A stretch of 64,000 nucleotides of DNA from an uncultured Candidatus Saccharibacteria bacterium (GTDB lineage: Bacteria; Patescibacteriota; Saccharimonadia; Saccharimonadales; Saccharimonadaceae): positions 1 to 64,000 of the forward strand of contig CARYFM010000005.1 in the NCBI GenBank assembly GCA_949101405.1, in the 5' to 3' direction. A program made the position numbers and the translations under genes. Positions 28,005-35,983 of the stretch are shown here, one piece after another. The notes under the pieces were generated by a model. It made no database searches. It worked only from the letters and a program-made list of their open reading frames with translations, and was not told the DNA's origin. Position 1 is the stretch's first letter, and the number at the start of each line of letters is the position of its first letter.

Positions 28005-28101
28005 ATGGTAAAATGGATGTGTGGATAGGATAGTCCATGGGACCCACAGGCAGCATTGAGGTCATGCTCCGTTCGCTGACGGCTCCCACCATAAAAGATC
28101 G
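28005..28101 (+). promoter_or_regulatory. Leader X of unit E
   Basis: -10 GGTAAAAT (28007-28013), imperfect GTCCATGGGACC hairpin near 28033, then AGGCAGCATTGAGGTCATGC and AAAAGATCGTGAAG. It is the most diverged of the five leaders and lies 45 bases from the leader of D, pointing the other way. Confidence 0.5.
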
Positions 28102-28446
28102 TGAAGTTTCCCTTTGGACTATAAGAGAAGCACGGAGGCTTGACGGCCGCACTGGGTTACGACTGAGTGCGCAATAAGTAGACTTCTAGCCTTGACGGCC
28201 TACGGTTTTTGTAGATTCTGGTAATTATGCTGCGTAGCGGGGATATCGAATTACACGTTTCTGCTGGTACTTTCAGGAACGCTGGCTGGTTGGCAGTGGA
28301 CTGGTCCTCGCGGGCAGCTGCTGCCGCTGGTGCTTACCGCTTGGTCGTCTACTCTACAGTTTATCCGTCGGGCGATACTACTAACAATCGCTACAACGGT
28401 TTCCCCCTCCGCTGGTTTTGTGCACCGCGGCGGGTGCCGATCTTTT
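28093..28446 (+). repeat. Variable lectin-like unit E (class 2)
   Basis: A 354-bp unit between AAAAGATCG (28093-28101) and CGATCTTTT (28438-28446). The 5' border is changed to ATGCTGCGTAGCGGGG, giving an ATG start. It codes RSGDIELHVSAGTFRNAG, DWSSRAAAAAGAYRLV and NRYNGFPLRWF, then PRRVPIF and a TGA that overlaps the terminal repeat. The frame is open throughout, but no RBS precedes the ATG. It is tail to tail with F. Confidence 0.75.
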
Positions 28447-28467
28447 GACATTTACATTTTTCTCATC

Positions 28468-28682
28468 CATATCCCTAATACAGTACTCAGGCAGCGGAGG
28501 GGGAAAGCGTACCAGCGAGCATAGTCATTACGTAGCGAATTAACTTCGTTGGCATTAAAGAGGAGATTATAAGCACGAGTAGACATTGAATAAGAACGCG
28601 ACGACCAGTAGAGGCCAGCGATGCCAGCATCTCTAAAAGTACCAGCGGCAATAGGTAAGGTGATATACCCGCTGCGCACGAA
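28468..28682 (-). repeat. Variable lectin-like cassette F (class 1)
   Basis: 5' border TTCGTGCGCAGCGGG (28668-28682), middle coding RSGYITLPIAAGTFRDAG, LYWSSRSYSMST, RAYNLLFNANEV and ARWYAFPLRCLSTVLG, class-1 3' border (GATATGG). The frame is intact. Its final segment is shared with cassette C while its middle is unlike C, suggesting mosaic origin. No leader X and no start codon with RBS. It lies 22 bases from the end of E. Confidence 0.75.
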
Positions 28683-28926
28683 ACTAGGCATTTTTATCAT
28701 CTTGCTTACCCTAGCGTTTTTCTAAAACTGCTAGGGTATAAATGAAGTAATAACTGGGGTAGGAGAGTTTTCTATCCTTGGCGCTTTTTAAAAAACGCCA
28801 AGACATCAGTACTACTCTACCTTCAACTTTTTGCAAAATTTTGAAGGCGTCTTTCACCAATCGCCCCTGTTATGGCAAAATAGAGCCTTCAAAAAAATAG
28901 AAAAATTTGAAGGCAGGCTCGCTAAT
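28683..28926. other. Gene-free interval with four hairpins
   Basis: ACCCTAGC/GCTAGGGT (28708-28737), CTTGGCG/CGCCAAG (about 28777-28803), CCTTCAA/TTGAAGG (about 28820-28847) and GCCTTCAAA/TTTGAAGGC (about 28888-28916). The last two share the CCTTCAA arms and could exchange partners. T runs are poor except at the first. Otherwise nothing seen. Confidence 0.45.
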
Positions 28927-28956
28927 TGACTTTTTGTATTATCTGTGGCAAAATAG
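28927..28956 (+). promoter_or_regulatory. trmD promoter
   Basis: TTGACT, 17-bp spacer, CAAAAT about ten bases before the trmD ATG at 28965; no RBS. Confidence 0.6.
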
Positions 28957-28964
28957 TTTTAACT

Positions 28965-29804
28965 ATGCCAAAAATCAAGTTCACTATCATTACGCTTTTT
29001 CCTGAGGCTTTGCGGCCCTATTTGGATAGTTCCATGCTTTTTAAAGCGCAAAAACAGGGAATTATTACGATTGATTATGTGAATTTGCGTTATTTTGGCT
29101 TGGGCGCACATAAGTCCGTAGATGATACGCCCTATGGTGGTGGCGACGGCATGCTCTTGCGCTGCGAACCAGTATTTGCAGCTATCGAAAGTATCAAACA
29201 AGCTGCTCCTGATGCTGAAGTAATTTTGCCCACGCCAGTTGGTATAACTTGGAATCAAGCCCTAGCGCGGCAATTCGCGGGAATTTCTAGCTCAGAAAAT
29301 AGTGAAAACCTAGCCAAAATGGCTCAAAAACGCTCCTTGGCTAGAGCGGCGGCTGGTGGCGTCTATGGAGAGAGACTAAAAGAGCAGTCAGCTGACTGCG
29401 AAGAACGAGCGCCCCGTGAAGACGGGCGCTCAAGGGGGTCTCTCGAAACAGATGCTAGCAGCCGCCACTTTATCATTCTTTGCCCGCACTACGAAGGCTA
29501 CGATGAACGAATTATGAGCATAGTAGATCACCCGATTTCTTTGGGGAATTACGTTTTGACTGGCGGGGAACTACCTGCGCTGATTATTATCGATTCTATA
29601 ACCCGCTTGCTACCCGGTGTGCTTGGAGGAGAAACTTCGGCAATGATAGAAAGTTTTTCGGCTGGTGATAATTTGGAATATCCGCAATATACCAAACCTG
29701 CAGAGTTTCGGGGCATGAAAGTTCCAGAAGTATTGATGTCGGGAAATCACGGCGCCATTGCTAAGTGGCGTGCTGAGCATAGCAAAAGACAAACTACAGA
29801 ATAA
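28965..29804 (+). CDS. trmD: tRNA (guanine37-N1)-methyltransferase with palindromic insert
   Basis: TrmD methylates G37 of several tRNAs using SAM; knotted SPOUT fold, dimeric. 279 residues, long for the family because of an insert of about 50 residues. Blocks: TLFPEALRPYLDSSM, LGAHKSVDDTPYGGGDGML, CPHYEGYDERI, SLGNYVLTGGELPAL, and PQYTKPAEFRGMKVPEVLMSGNH. The insert (29348-29466) precedes the CPHYEGYD knot and codes ERLKEQSADCEERAPREDGR. The start at 28965 is chosen because it begins the family and lies close to the -10; the earlier in-frame ATG is poor. Confidence 0.92.
   Translation: MPKIKFTIITLFPEALRPYLDSSMLFKAQKQGIITIDYVNLRYFGLGAHKSVDDTPYGGGDGMLLRCEPVFAAIESIKQAAPDAEVILPTPVGITWNQALARQFAGISSSENSENLAKMAQKRSLARAAAGGVYGERLKEQSADCEERAPREDGRSRGSLETDASSRHFIILCPHYEGYDERIMSIVDHPISLGNYVLTGGELPALIIIDSITRLLPGVLGGETSAMIESFSAGDNLEYPQYTKPAEFRGMKVPEVLMSGNHGAIAKWRAEHSKRQTTE
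29348..29466 (+). repeat. Palindromic in-frame insert in trmD (family B)
   Basis: Cloverleaf-like: outer arms GGCGGCTG (29348-29355) and CAGCCGCC (29459-29466); next GAGAGAC (29370-29376) and GTCTCTC (29438-29444); inner hairpins GCAGTCAGCTGACTGC (29384-29399) and GAGCGCCC/GGGCGCTC (29407-29431). The segment GCGAAGA...CCCCG.GAAGACGGGCGCT is shared with the recG insert but read in another frame. Confidence 0.75.
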
Positions 29805-29851
29805 CTCGGTGGGTTTTGCAGCTTGCGGCTAAAAGCTGAATAGACCGAGCA

Positions 29852-29860
29852 TGCTATAAT
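29852..29860 (+). promoter_or_regulatory. Leaderless -10 of recG
   Basis: TGCTATAAT, six bases before the recG ATG at 29867. Confidence 0.65.
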
Positions 29861-29866
29861 ACTCTT

Positions 29867-32044
29867 ATGGATCTTACGGCGGATATTAGCACAGTTAAGG
29901 GTGTTGGCCCTAAAACTGCGGAATTGCTCAAGCGTGTTAATTTGCGTACAGTGGGTGATTTATTATATTGCTTGCCTCGAGTTTATGAAAATTATCAGAC
30001 CACAGTTAATATTGAAGATTTGCGCCCCGGAAAGGTAATTATCCGAGGAAAGATTAGCGATCTACGCCTTGTGCGTACTGGCCGCAAGCGCCTCACTATT
30101 ACTCAAGGAGTAATCCGTGATGAAACTGGAGCTGTGCGCACAGTGTGGTTTAATCAGCCCTATCGCGCCAAACAATTTGACGAAAAACGAGAGTATTATT
30201 TTACTGGTAAATATGAGCTCAAGAGTGGGCGCTATCAGCTAACCTCACCCTCTGCTACTTTGGTGCAAGATGTCAATAATGGCACAGCGACTAATTTTCA
30301 GCCAATTTATTCAGCGAAAAGCGCTATTAAGCCGCAAATGTTCCATAAACTCATCGAAAACCTACGACCAGAATTTGCTAGAATACCAGATTTATTGCCA
30401 TTTACTCCAGGTAAACCACTGTTTGTCAAACCAGGCGCTCGTGCTGAGGCACTCTACAATTCGCATTTTCCCGAGAATCCTGATGACGCCGAGCTGGGGC
30501 GGGAATATTTGGCTTATGAGGAACTGTTTGAGCTGATTCTGGCAGCTAAGCTTAATAAGCAAGAAAATCAGCGTTTGCAGGCTGAATCGCTAAAATTTAA
30601 CGCTAAATTCACGCAAACTTTGGTGAAGAATTTGCCTTTTGCCCTCACCGGGGCGCAACGTCGGGCCACCTGGGAAATTTTGCAAGATTTAGAGAAAAAT
30701 GTTCCAATGAACCGACTGTTGCAGGGGGACGTGGGCTCGGGGAAGACGATTGTAGCGGCGCTGGCGGCTGCTCAGGCTACCGCCAATGGCCATCAGACCG
30801 CGCTGCTCGCCCCCACCGCTATCCTCGCCACCCAGCATTTTGAAGGCTTGCAACGATTATTTAGTGACTTAAGGAAGGAGATTTCTGCGGTTAATTCATC
30901 ACAAGGCATTAAAATAGCGCCGAAGCTCGGCGCGAAGAGCGACAGCCCCGAGAAGACGGGCGCTGGAGTGGATGCCTTGAGCGGAAGTAGCCCTCATGAC
31001 TTCCGCTTGCCTCGTATTGCGCTTTTGACTGGCGCCACCAAAAACAAACGTATGCTCAAAAACGCTATCAAGTCTGGGCAAATCGACCTAATTATTGGCA
31101 CACATGCTTTAATTACCGATGATACTGCTTTTAAGTCATTGGCTTTTTGTATTATAGATGAGCAGCACCGTTTTGGTGTAGGGCAGCGTCAAAAATTACT
31201 TCTTAAATCGTCTGATGGTTTAGCGCCACATCTGTTGGCGATGACCGCTACTCCAATTCCTCGCTCTCTGCAACTGACTTTATTCGGCGACCTTGACGTT
31301 TCGATTTTGAATGAGCTACCGCCCGGACGCCAGCCAATTACCACCAAAATCTTAGCCGAGACTGAGCAGCGCGACGAACTTTACCCCAAAATGCGGGAAC
31401 TATTAGCTAAAAATCAGCAAATATATTGGATTTGTCAGGTAATTGAGGAAAAGAACGCTAGTACTGCCACACCAGTAAAGAGGCAGTTAAAAAAGTTACA
31501 AGATCTGTTCCCTAAATATAAAGTGGAGATGCTACACGGCAAAATGAAACCCGAAGAAAAGGACGCAATTATGGCGCGGTTTGCGGCGGGGAAGATTCAA
31601 ATTTTGGTTTCTACCACGGTAGTGGAAGTTGGGGTGAACGTGCCGAATGCCAATATGATTATTATTCAGGATGCTGAGAATTATGGTCTGGCACAGCTAC
31701 ATCAGTTGCGCGGCCGGGTGGGGCGGGGCGACCAGCCGGCGCAGTGTTTTTTGTTAACTACAGGCGAGGGGAGACCGTCTAAGCGCTTGCGGGAAATGGA
31801 AAAATCCACTGATGGATTCCATTTGGCAGAGGTGGATTTAAATATTCGTGGTCCAGGAGAAATTTATGGTTCACAGCAGCATGGCGAGTTAAACTTGCAG
31901 GTAGCAAATCTCAGTGACACAACATTGATGGCACAGGCTAGCCATCATGCCGGAGAATTTGCCAAAAATCCTGCCGAACTCAAGCAATATCCTGAGTTGG
32001 ACATGCGAATTAAGAAATATCAGCAACTTACGACGTTAAATTAA
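29867..32044 (+). CDS. recG: ATP-dependent DNA helicase RecG with palindromic insert
   Basis: 725 residues. RecG reverses and branch-migrates replication forks. The N-terminal wedge/OB domain (VKGVGPKTAELLKRVNLRTV, IRGKISDLRLVRTG) is followed by the helicase core: QGDVGSGKTIVAALAAA (motif I), IIDEQHRFGVGQR (motif II, DEQH), MTATPIPRSL (III), VSTTVVEVGVNVPNA (V) and LHQLRGRVGRGD (VI). Between motifs I and II an in-frame palindromic insert codes SSQGIKIAPKLGAKSDSPEK. The stop overlaps the end of cassette unit G, which begins at 32042. Confidence 0.95.
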   Translation: MDLTADISTVKGVGPKTAELLKRVNLRTVGDLLYCLPRVYENYQTTVNIEDLRPGKVIIRGKISDLRLVRTGRKRLTITQGVIRDETGAVRTVWFNQPYRAKQFDEKREYYFTGKYELKSGRYQLTSPSATLVQDVNNGTATNFQPIYSAKSAIKPQMFHKLIENLRPEFARIPDLLPFTPGKPLFVKPGARAEALYNSHFPENPDDAELGREYLAYEELFELILAAKLNKQENQRLQAESLKFNAKFTQTLVKNLPFALTGAQRRATWEILQDLEKNVPMNRLLQGDVGSGKTIVAALAAAQATANGHQTALLAPTAILATQHFEGLQRLFSDLRKEISAVNSSQGIKIAPKLGAKSDSPEKTGAGVDALSGSSPHDFRLPRIALLTGATKNKRMLKNAIKSGQIDLIIGTHALITDDTAFKSLAFCIIDEQHRFGVGQRQKLLLKSSDGLAPHLLAMTATPIPRSLQLTLFGDLDVSILNELPPGRQPITTKILAETEQRDELYPKMRELLAKNQQIYWICQVIEEKNASTATPVKRQLKKLQDLFPKYKVEMLHGKMKPEEKDAIMARFAAGKIQILVSTTVVEVGVNVPNANMIIIQDAENYGLAQLHQLRGRVGRGDQPAQCFLLTTGEGRPSKRLREMEKSTDGFHLAEVDLNIRGPGEIYGSQQHGELNLQVANLSDTTLMAQASHHAGEFAKNPAELKQYPELDMRIKKYQQLTTLN
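30902..31006 (+). repeat. Palindromic in-frame insert in recG (family B)
   Basis: CAAGGCA (30902-30908) pairs with TGCCTTG (30973-30979); inside are GCGCCGA/TCGGCGC (30917-30933) and an imperfect AGCG...CGCT hairpin ending at 30964; beside it GCGGAAGT/ACTTCCGC (30981-31006). It shares a diverged core of about 33 bases with the trmD insert. Confidence 0.7.
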
Positions 32045-32408
32045 AGATCGGCACCCACCGCGACAAAAAGGCAGCGGAGGGGGTAACCACGCCAGCGGTC
32101 GTTGCTGTTCGACGGGTTGACATTGGACGCAAGGAAGTAGAGGTTGTACGCATTAGCAGTAGTCAAGTCGGAGCGTGACGACCAGAATAGACCGTGGTAG
32201 CCCAGGTAGCCAGAGTGTGGTCCTCCAGCTGTGCCAGCACCAAGATAGAAGCCCCCGCTGCGCACGAAGTCATAGAAACGACAAAATAAATCAGGAAACA
32301 GACAGCCAAACGGCTGAGTCCAAGAAGCTCTTTTGGATAGTGAAGACCGTAGTCAAAACTATTTTCCAATCTCAAATTACCTCTAAGAGCAGAACTTCAC
32401 GATCTTTA
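32042..32408 (-). repeat. Variable lectin-like unit G (class 2)
   Basis: A 367-bp unit whose 3' end (minus strand CGATCTTTA, 32042-32050) overlaps the recG stop and whose 5' repeat is TAAAGATCG (32400-32408); both ends carry the same compensating change from AAAAGATCG. It codes RSGGFYLGAGTAGGPHSG, LFWSSRSD, NAYNLYFLASNVNPSN and DRWRGYPLRCL. The middle is three to six residues longer than the others. Between the leader and RSG lies a partial open frame (RLENSFDYGLHYPKELLGLS) resembling the same spacer of D. Confidence 0.75.
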
Positions 32409-32492
32409 TAGAGGAGCCACCAGCTAGCGGAGGAGTGAACTCGGGCTGCCTTCGGCGCCTATGGACGTAATATCCACAGACTTATTTTAGCA
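32400..32492 (-). promoter_or_regulatory. Leader X of unit G
   Basis: Minus strand -10 TGCTAAAAT (32484-32492), hairpin TGTGGATA/TATCCACA-like near 32461-32479, then GAAGGCAGCCCGAGTTCACT, CCTCCGCTAGCTGG and AAGATCGTGAAGTTC. It begins 14 bases after cassette H. Confidence 0.6.
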
Positions 32493-32505
32493 CGCCCTCT
32501 CCCCC

Positions 32506-32736
32506 CATCCCTAATACAGTACTCAGGCAGCGGAGGGGGAAAGCGGCGTAGCGATTAAGTGGACCTGCTGATGGATAAATATCAGTAGAACCAAGAAGAA
32601 GGTAATAAGCACTTGGATTTGCATTACCACTAGCATTCGTGCTAGAACCACGTAGTGACCACCAATGCCCATCATGGCTAATACCAACTAAAGTACCATT
32701 ATCGTCCGTAAGGTAGATATACCCGCTGCGCACGAA
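32506..32736 (-). repeat. Variable lectin-like cassette H (class 1)
   Basis: 5' border TTCGTGCGCAGCGGG (32722-32736), coding RSGYIYLTDDNGTLVGIS, HWWSLRGSSTNASGNA, SAYYLLLGSTDIYPS and NRYAAFPLRCLSTVLGM, class-1 3' border. It is the longest class-1 copy (231 bp) by an insertion of about six codons after WSLR. Open frame; no RBS. It lies in tandem just upstream of unit G and downstream of a terminator. Confidence 0.75.
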
Positions 32737-32766
32737 AGATCTGCTGAACTAGATTTGCACCAAAAA

Positions 32767-32794
32767 GCAGTTCCTAGATTAACCTAGGAACTGC
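32767..32794 (-). terminator. Terminator of the 106-residue membrane protein
   Basis: GCAGTTCCTAG pairs perfectly with CTAGGAACTGC, followed on the minus strand by TTTTTGG. Confidence 0.75.
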
Positions 32795-32813
32795 TGCATT
32801 ACCAACTCGCCAA

Positions 32814-33134
32814 TTACATCAAATCTAGAAAATGTCCCAAAACGCCAACAATACTACCCAAAATGATAGACATTATTGCCATCATTACTGGGCTTTTCTT
32901 GTCATCTTTGGCTACCAAAATAATAACTGGAATAGCCATTAGAATTGCGACCACGCCGCCTTTTATCCACCATAAGTCGCCGAACCAATTAAGACCAAAA
33001 ATAATAAAAGGCAGTATTACATAATATGCAAATGCCGACATGCAAGAAAACTTATCGACTTTCATTTTAATCATGGGCAAGACATCAATTGCTCCAGCCA
33101 CTACGCCAATTAATAATGTTAGTAAGAAATTCAT
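32814..33134 (-). CDS. Small four-pass membrane protein, unknown
   Basis: 106 residues, with four hydrophobic segments: 2-22 (FLLTLLIGVVAGAIDVLPM), 32-50, 57-75 and 83-103 (VMMAIMSIILGSIVGVLGHF). A charged AKDDKKS loop separates the last two. The pattern with a GAIDVLPM block is found in small uncharacterised proteins of Firmicutes, as I recall; function is unknown. RBS GAGGAGG lies eight bases before the ATG, and a strong terminator follows. Confidence 0.6.
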   Translation of the reverse strand: MNFLLTLLIGVVAGAIDVLPMIKMKVDKFSCMSAFAYYVILPFIIFGLNWFGDLWWIKGGVVAILMAIPVIILVAKDDKKSPVMMAIMSIILGSIVGVLGHFLDLM

Positions 33135-33284
33135 TTATTATCCTCCTCTTTCTATCTATATTTTAGCATATGTTCTATCGAACACGAAACATAATTCTCG
33201 CAGAAAGAATTCTAGCCGACGATATATCAAACTTCATCAGACTAGTAAAACAAAATAACACCACATTCGGTGTTATCTGTCAAT

Positions 33285-33369
33285 TGGTGCCCGCGACTAG
33301 ACTCGAACTAGCAAGCCTTTCGGCACATGCTCCTAAGGCATGCGTGTCTACCAATTTCACCACACGGGC
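33285..33369 (-). tRNA. tRNA-Leu (TAG)
   Basis: 85 bases with encoded CCA. Acceptor GCCCGTG/CGCGGGC, anticodon stem CATGC/GCATG with loop CTTAGGA (anticodon UAG, reading CUN), and a class II variable arm (GTGCCGAAAGGCTT). The T arm CTAGTTCGAGTCTAG is normal. An extended -10 TGTGCTATAAT lies about ten bases upstream (near 33377-33387). A small AACACC/GGTGTT hairpin follows at about 33257-33274. Confidence 0.93.
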
Positions 33370-33423
33370 ATGACTCAATTATAGCACACTTTTGTCTAAT
33401 TTCCAGTTACGTCAGACAGACTT

Positions 33424-34065
33424 TTATTTCTGATAAATTGCAATCCCAGCAGCAGCGTATCTGTGCGCTGTCAACAATTTTAACCCAGGAATCTCTGGTG
33501 TCCCATTAGCAAAAGGAAAAGATAACGCCAAAATCCCACCTGATTGTAATAATTTGGGCAATTCTGCCACTTCGGAGATATCAAACCTATCATATGGCGG
33601 GTCGGCCAGAATCACCTCAAATTGACCCTTCCAAGCAGCATCTGTAGCAAAATTCATTGCACTCTCCGTAAAAATCGGACAAAACGAACCATTTTTGCCG
33701 TTTTTATTCAATCTTAGATCGACCGCAGTACCACGGCTCTCTGTGGGTAAAACCCCAGGAAGAGCCTCTAAATGGCTTCTCTCGGCAATTTGATGCAAAT
33801 TTTGACGAATAATCTGGGCAATTTTAGCTGTTTTTTCTACAAAAACTACACTTTTTGCACCCCGACTAAGTGCTTCTATTCCTAATGCCCCTGAACCCGC
33901 ATAAATATCGAGTACTTTTGCCCCATCAAGATACGGCTGTATCATATTAAACAGAGCTAATTTCTCGCGTGCACCCATTGGATGTGTTAATGTTGACCTA
34001 GGCGACACCAAACTCAAACCTTTAAATTTCCCCGACAGAATCTTCAAACTATTTTTTGCGGGCAT
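33424..34065 (-). CDS. rsmD: 16S rRNA (guanine966-N2)-methyltransferase
   Basis: 213 residues. The N-terminal KILSGKFKGLSLVSP block is the RsmD start; THPMGAREKLALFNMI corresponds to the RPTxxRVREALFN motif. VLDIYAGSGALGIEALSRG is the SAM loop and ILADPPYDRF the DPPY catalytic motif. RsmD methylates G966 of 16S rRNA. The stretch between the two (about residues 105-150) is longer than I expect and contains a low-similarity, Asn/Lys-rich part. The start overlaps the upstream gene by 17 bases, so the two are cotranslated. Confidence 0.9.
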   Translation of the reverse strand: MPAKNSLKILSGKFKGLSLVSPRSTLTHPMGAREKLALFNMIQPYLDGAKVLDIYAGSGALGIEALSRGAKSVVFVEKTAKIAQIIRQNLHQIAERSHLEALPGVLPTESRGTAVDLRLNKNGKNGSFCPIFTESAMNFATDAAWKGQFEVILADPPYDRFDISEVAELPKLLQSGGILALSFPFANGTPEIPGLKLLTAHRYAAAGIAIYQK

Positions 34066-34933
34066 CTTCGACGTCTTTCTGTAATTTTGCCGAGTTTTTG
34101 GCTGACATAGTGGATGATTCGCAGTTTAGACCATATGCCTCTTCGACTGCTGAATACCAAATTAAGGCTATCGCGCGCACAATTTCTGGCAAAACCAGAT
34201 TTTTAGTCTCCAGCGCTAAATCCGTCGTCCAGCCATCCTTGCGAAAATTATTGTAAATTTCCAGAGGCTTAATTCGTGCTATAGCATCAAACAAAGTCCG
34301 CTTAGCATCAACATAACAGAATTCGGCCTTACCAATTTCCGGTATAATTTTACGCAGCGGTAGAGCTGCCGCGATGATTACTACGCCATATTCATAAGCC
34401 ACGTGCTTGGAGAAATATCCGCCTGCACCCCAATATAACCAATTATTACGGGCAGTTTCAATCATATTACGACCGTGCATAATCCCCTTAATCGGCTCGC
34501 CAAAAATCTTTATAAATTCCTTGTTGGACATTAGTTCTTCCTTTGCCTCGGAAAGCGGAAAATGGTGAGCTGGCGTTAGCGCATCAGTCACCTTATGCGC
34601 TAACCAAGCCGCTTCAAAGGCTGCTCGTACTTCATTCTGCTTTTTTAACGCCTGTACCAAATTGTAATGGTGATCCAAAATCTGTTGCACTAATTCGCCA
34701 TTTTCACCGTCAAACATATGCGATGGGTCGTCATTGTCTGGACTTTTACGCTTCAGTCCATCTGGACCTAGCGCACCAGAAAAATGTCTAATCTCCTTAA
34801 TGTTTGGAAAGTATCTACCGCGTGGCAAATGTCTAGCCAACACCTTGCGTGCGGCTTGATCCAGCTGCTGGTGAGTGCCTACGATCTTACCAGTAAATTT
34901 GGAATTTTTAGCTAAAGTAGTAGTAGAATACAT
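34049..34933 (-). CDS. Predicted zinc-dependent phospholipase C / P1-nuclease-like protein
   Basis: 294 residues, no signal peptide. Histidine- and aspartate-rich motifs (GTHQQLDQAARKVLARHLP, PSHMFDG, DHHYNLVQAL, LAHKVTDALTPAHHF) are arranged as in the helical metal-binding fold of zinc-dependent phospholipase C and S1/P1 nucleases, where His and Asp residues hold metal ions. This is a fold-level guess. The C-terminal half (RNNWLYWGAGGYFSKHV) is helical. It overlaps rsmD by 17 bases. An enzyme acting in the cytosol is implied by the missing signal, unusual for this fold. Confidence 0.45.
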   Translation of the reverse strand: MYSTTTLAKNSKFTGKIVGTHQQLDQAARKVLARHLPRGRYFPNIKEIRHFSGALGPDGLKRKSPDNDDPSHMFDGENGELVQQILDHHYNLVQALKKQNEVRAAFEAAWLAHKVTDALTPAHHFPLSEAKEELMSNKEFIKIFGEPIKGIMHGRNMIETARNNWLYWGAGGYFSKHVAYEYGVVIIAAALPLRKIIPEIGKAEFCYVDAKRTLFDAIARIKPLEIYNNFRKDGWTTDLALETKNLVLPEIVRAIALIWYSAVEEAYGLNCESSTMSAKNSAKLQKDVEDARKK

Positions 34934-34985
34934 AATTAACCTCTATATTATATCCCAGAAAGCCAAAAAATGCACCACCCAGCAT

Positions 34986-34993
34986 GCTATAAT
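34986..34993 (+). promoter_or_regulatory. Leaderless -10 of the hydrolase gene
   Basis: TGCTATAAT with hexamer 34988-34993, six bases before the ATG at 35000. Confidence 0.65.
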
Positions 34994-34999
34994 AAGCTT

Positions 35000-35965
35000 A
35001 TGCAACGTGAAGAATTTACTCTTAAAAGTCAACATGATAGCCTCGAGTTGGGCGTGAGCTTGCGAATTCCAACAGGTAATCCGCGCGGAATTTTGCAGCT
35101 AGTACATGGCATGGCTGAACATCGCGAACGTTATCATAATTTTATGGATTATTGTGCTGAACAGGGCTTTGTTGTGATCATCCACGATCACCGTGGGCAT
35201 GGCGCCAGTGTTAAATCCGATGATGATTTTGGCTACTTCGGAAAAGATGGTGTGAACGGTATCATCCATGACGTTCATCAGGTGACAGATTATATTAAAC
35301 AGCGTTTTCCGGAATTACCGTTAACGCTCTTTGGGCACAGCATGGGGTCGTTGATTGTGCGTTGCTATATGCAAGAATACGATGCCGATGTGAATGGCTT
35401 GGTAATTTGTGGTTCGCCGAGCAAACGTGTTGGTGCTGGTGTAGGCAAGCTAATTGCTAAGTTCTTACAGGCGTTTTATGGTAGTAAACATCGAAGTAAA
35501 TTTGTTAATCATTTGGCTTTTGGTGGCTATAACCAACAATCGGCTAAATTGGCTCGGCAGAACGGTCAAGCTGTGAACATGGCAAAGCATTATCCAGTTT
35601 TAAATTCTTGGGTGGTGAGCGACCCCGTCGTAGTGGCGGCTTATGACGCCGACCCGCGCGATGGCTTTACTTTTACGCTAAATGGTTTTGAAAATTTATT
35701 TGGATTGATCCAGCGGGCTTATCGTCGGAAGGGCTGGGCTATGGCTAATCCTGGAGCGCCAATTTTCTTTATTTCTGGTGCTGATGACCCTTGCTTAATT
35801 AGCCACAAAGATTTCGCCAAGGCGGTGGATTTTATGCGTCAGCGCGGTTATCAAAATGTTACGAGCAAACTCTATCCGGGCATGCGCCACGAAATCTTGA
35901 ACGAAAAAAGCAAACAAGAAGTCTGGCGCGATGTAGTAGATTTTATTACAAAAAGCGTGCTATAA
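35000..35965 (+). CDS. Alpha/beta hydrolase, monoacylglycerol-lipase type
   Basis: 321 residues. The lid-type serine hydrolase signature: LVHGMAEHRERY (oxyanion region), DHRGHGAS, FGHSMGSLIVR (nucleophile Ser), ISGADDPC (Asp) and GMRHEIL (His). This arrangement is that of monoglyceride lipase/lysophospholipase (Hydrolase_4). It would release fatty acids or glycerol from lipids, useful to an organism that salvages host lipids (inference). The ATG at 35000 is chosen over an earlier in-frame ATG since the -10 is six bases upstream. The gene ends 19 bases before the folate riboswitch. Confidence 0.85.
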   Translation: MQREEFTLKSQHDSLELGVSLRIPTGNPRGILQLVHGMAEHRERYHNFMDYCAEQGFVVIIHDHRGHGASVKSDDDFGYFGKDGVNGIIHDVHQVTDYIKQRFPELPLTLFGHSMGSLIVRCYMQEYDADVNGLVICGSPSKRVGAGVGKLIAKFLQAFYGSKHRSKFVNHLAFGGYNQQSAKLARQNGQAVNMAKHYPVLNSWVVSDPVVVAAYDADPRDGFTFTLNGFENLFGLIQRAYRRKGWAMANPGAPIFFISGADDPCLISHKDFAKAVDFMRQRGYQNVTSKLYPGMRHEILNEKSKQEVWRDVVDFITKSVL

Positions 35966-35983
35966 TAATGCTATTATCAATTA

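Noticed and set aside
27709..28152. A 147-residue minus-strand open frame across the leader of unit D
   Set aside because: It runs through the hairpin leader and spacer in a frame not kept in the other four units.
27516..28682. Insertion sequences or transposons
   Set aside because: No transposase-like frame exists in or near the units, and no target duplications were clear.
24282..32736. CRISPR array
   Set aside because: Repeats are irregularly spaced, in both orientations, and enclose coding-like centres of 200 bases; no cas genes.
33640..33790. Possible palindromic insert in rsmD
   Set aside because: The stretch is longer than expected but shows no clear nested inverted arms.
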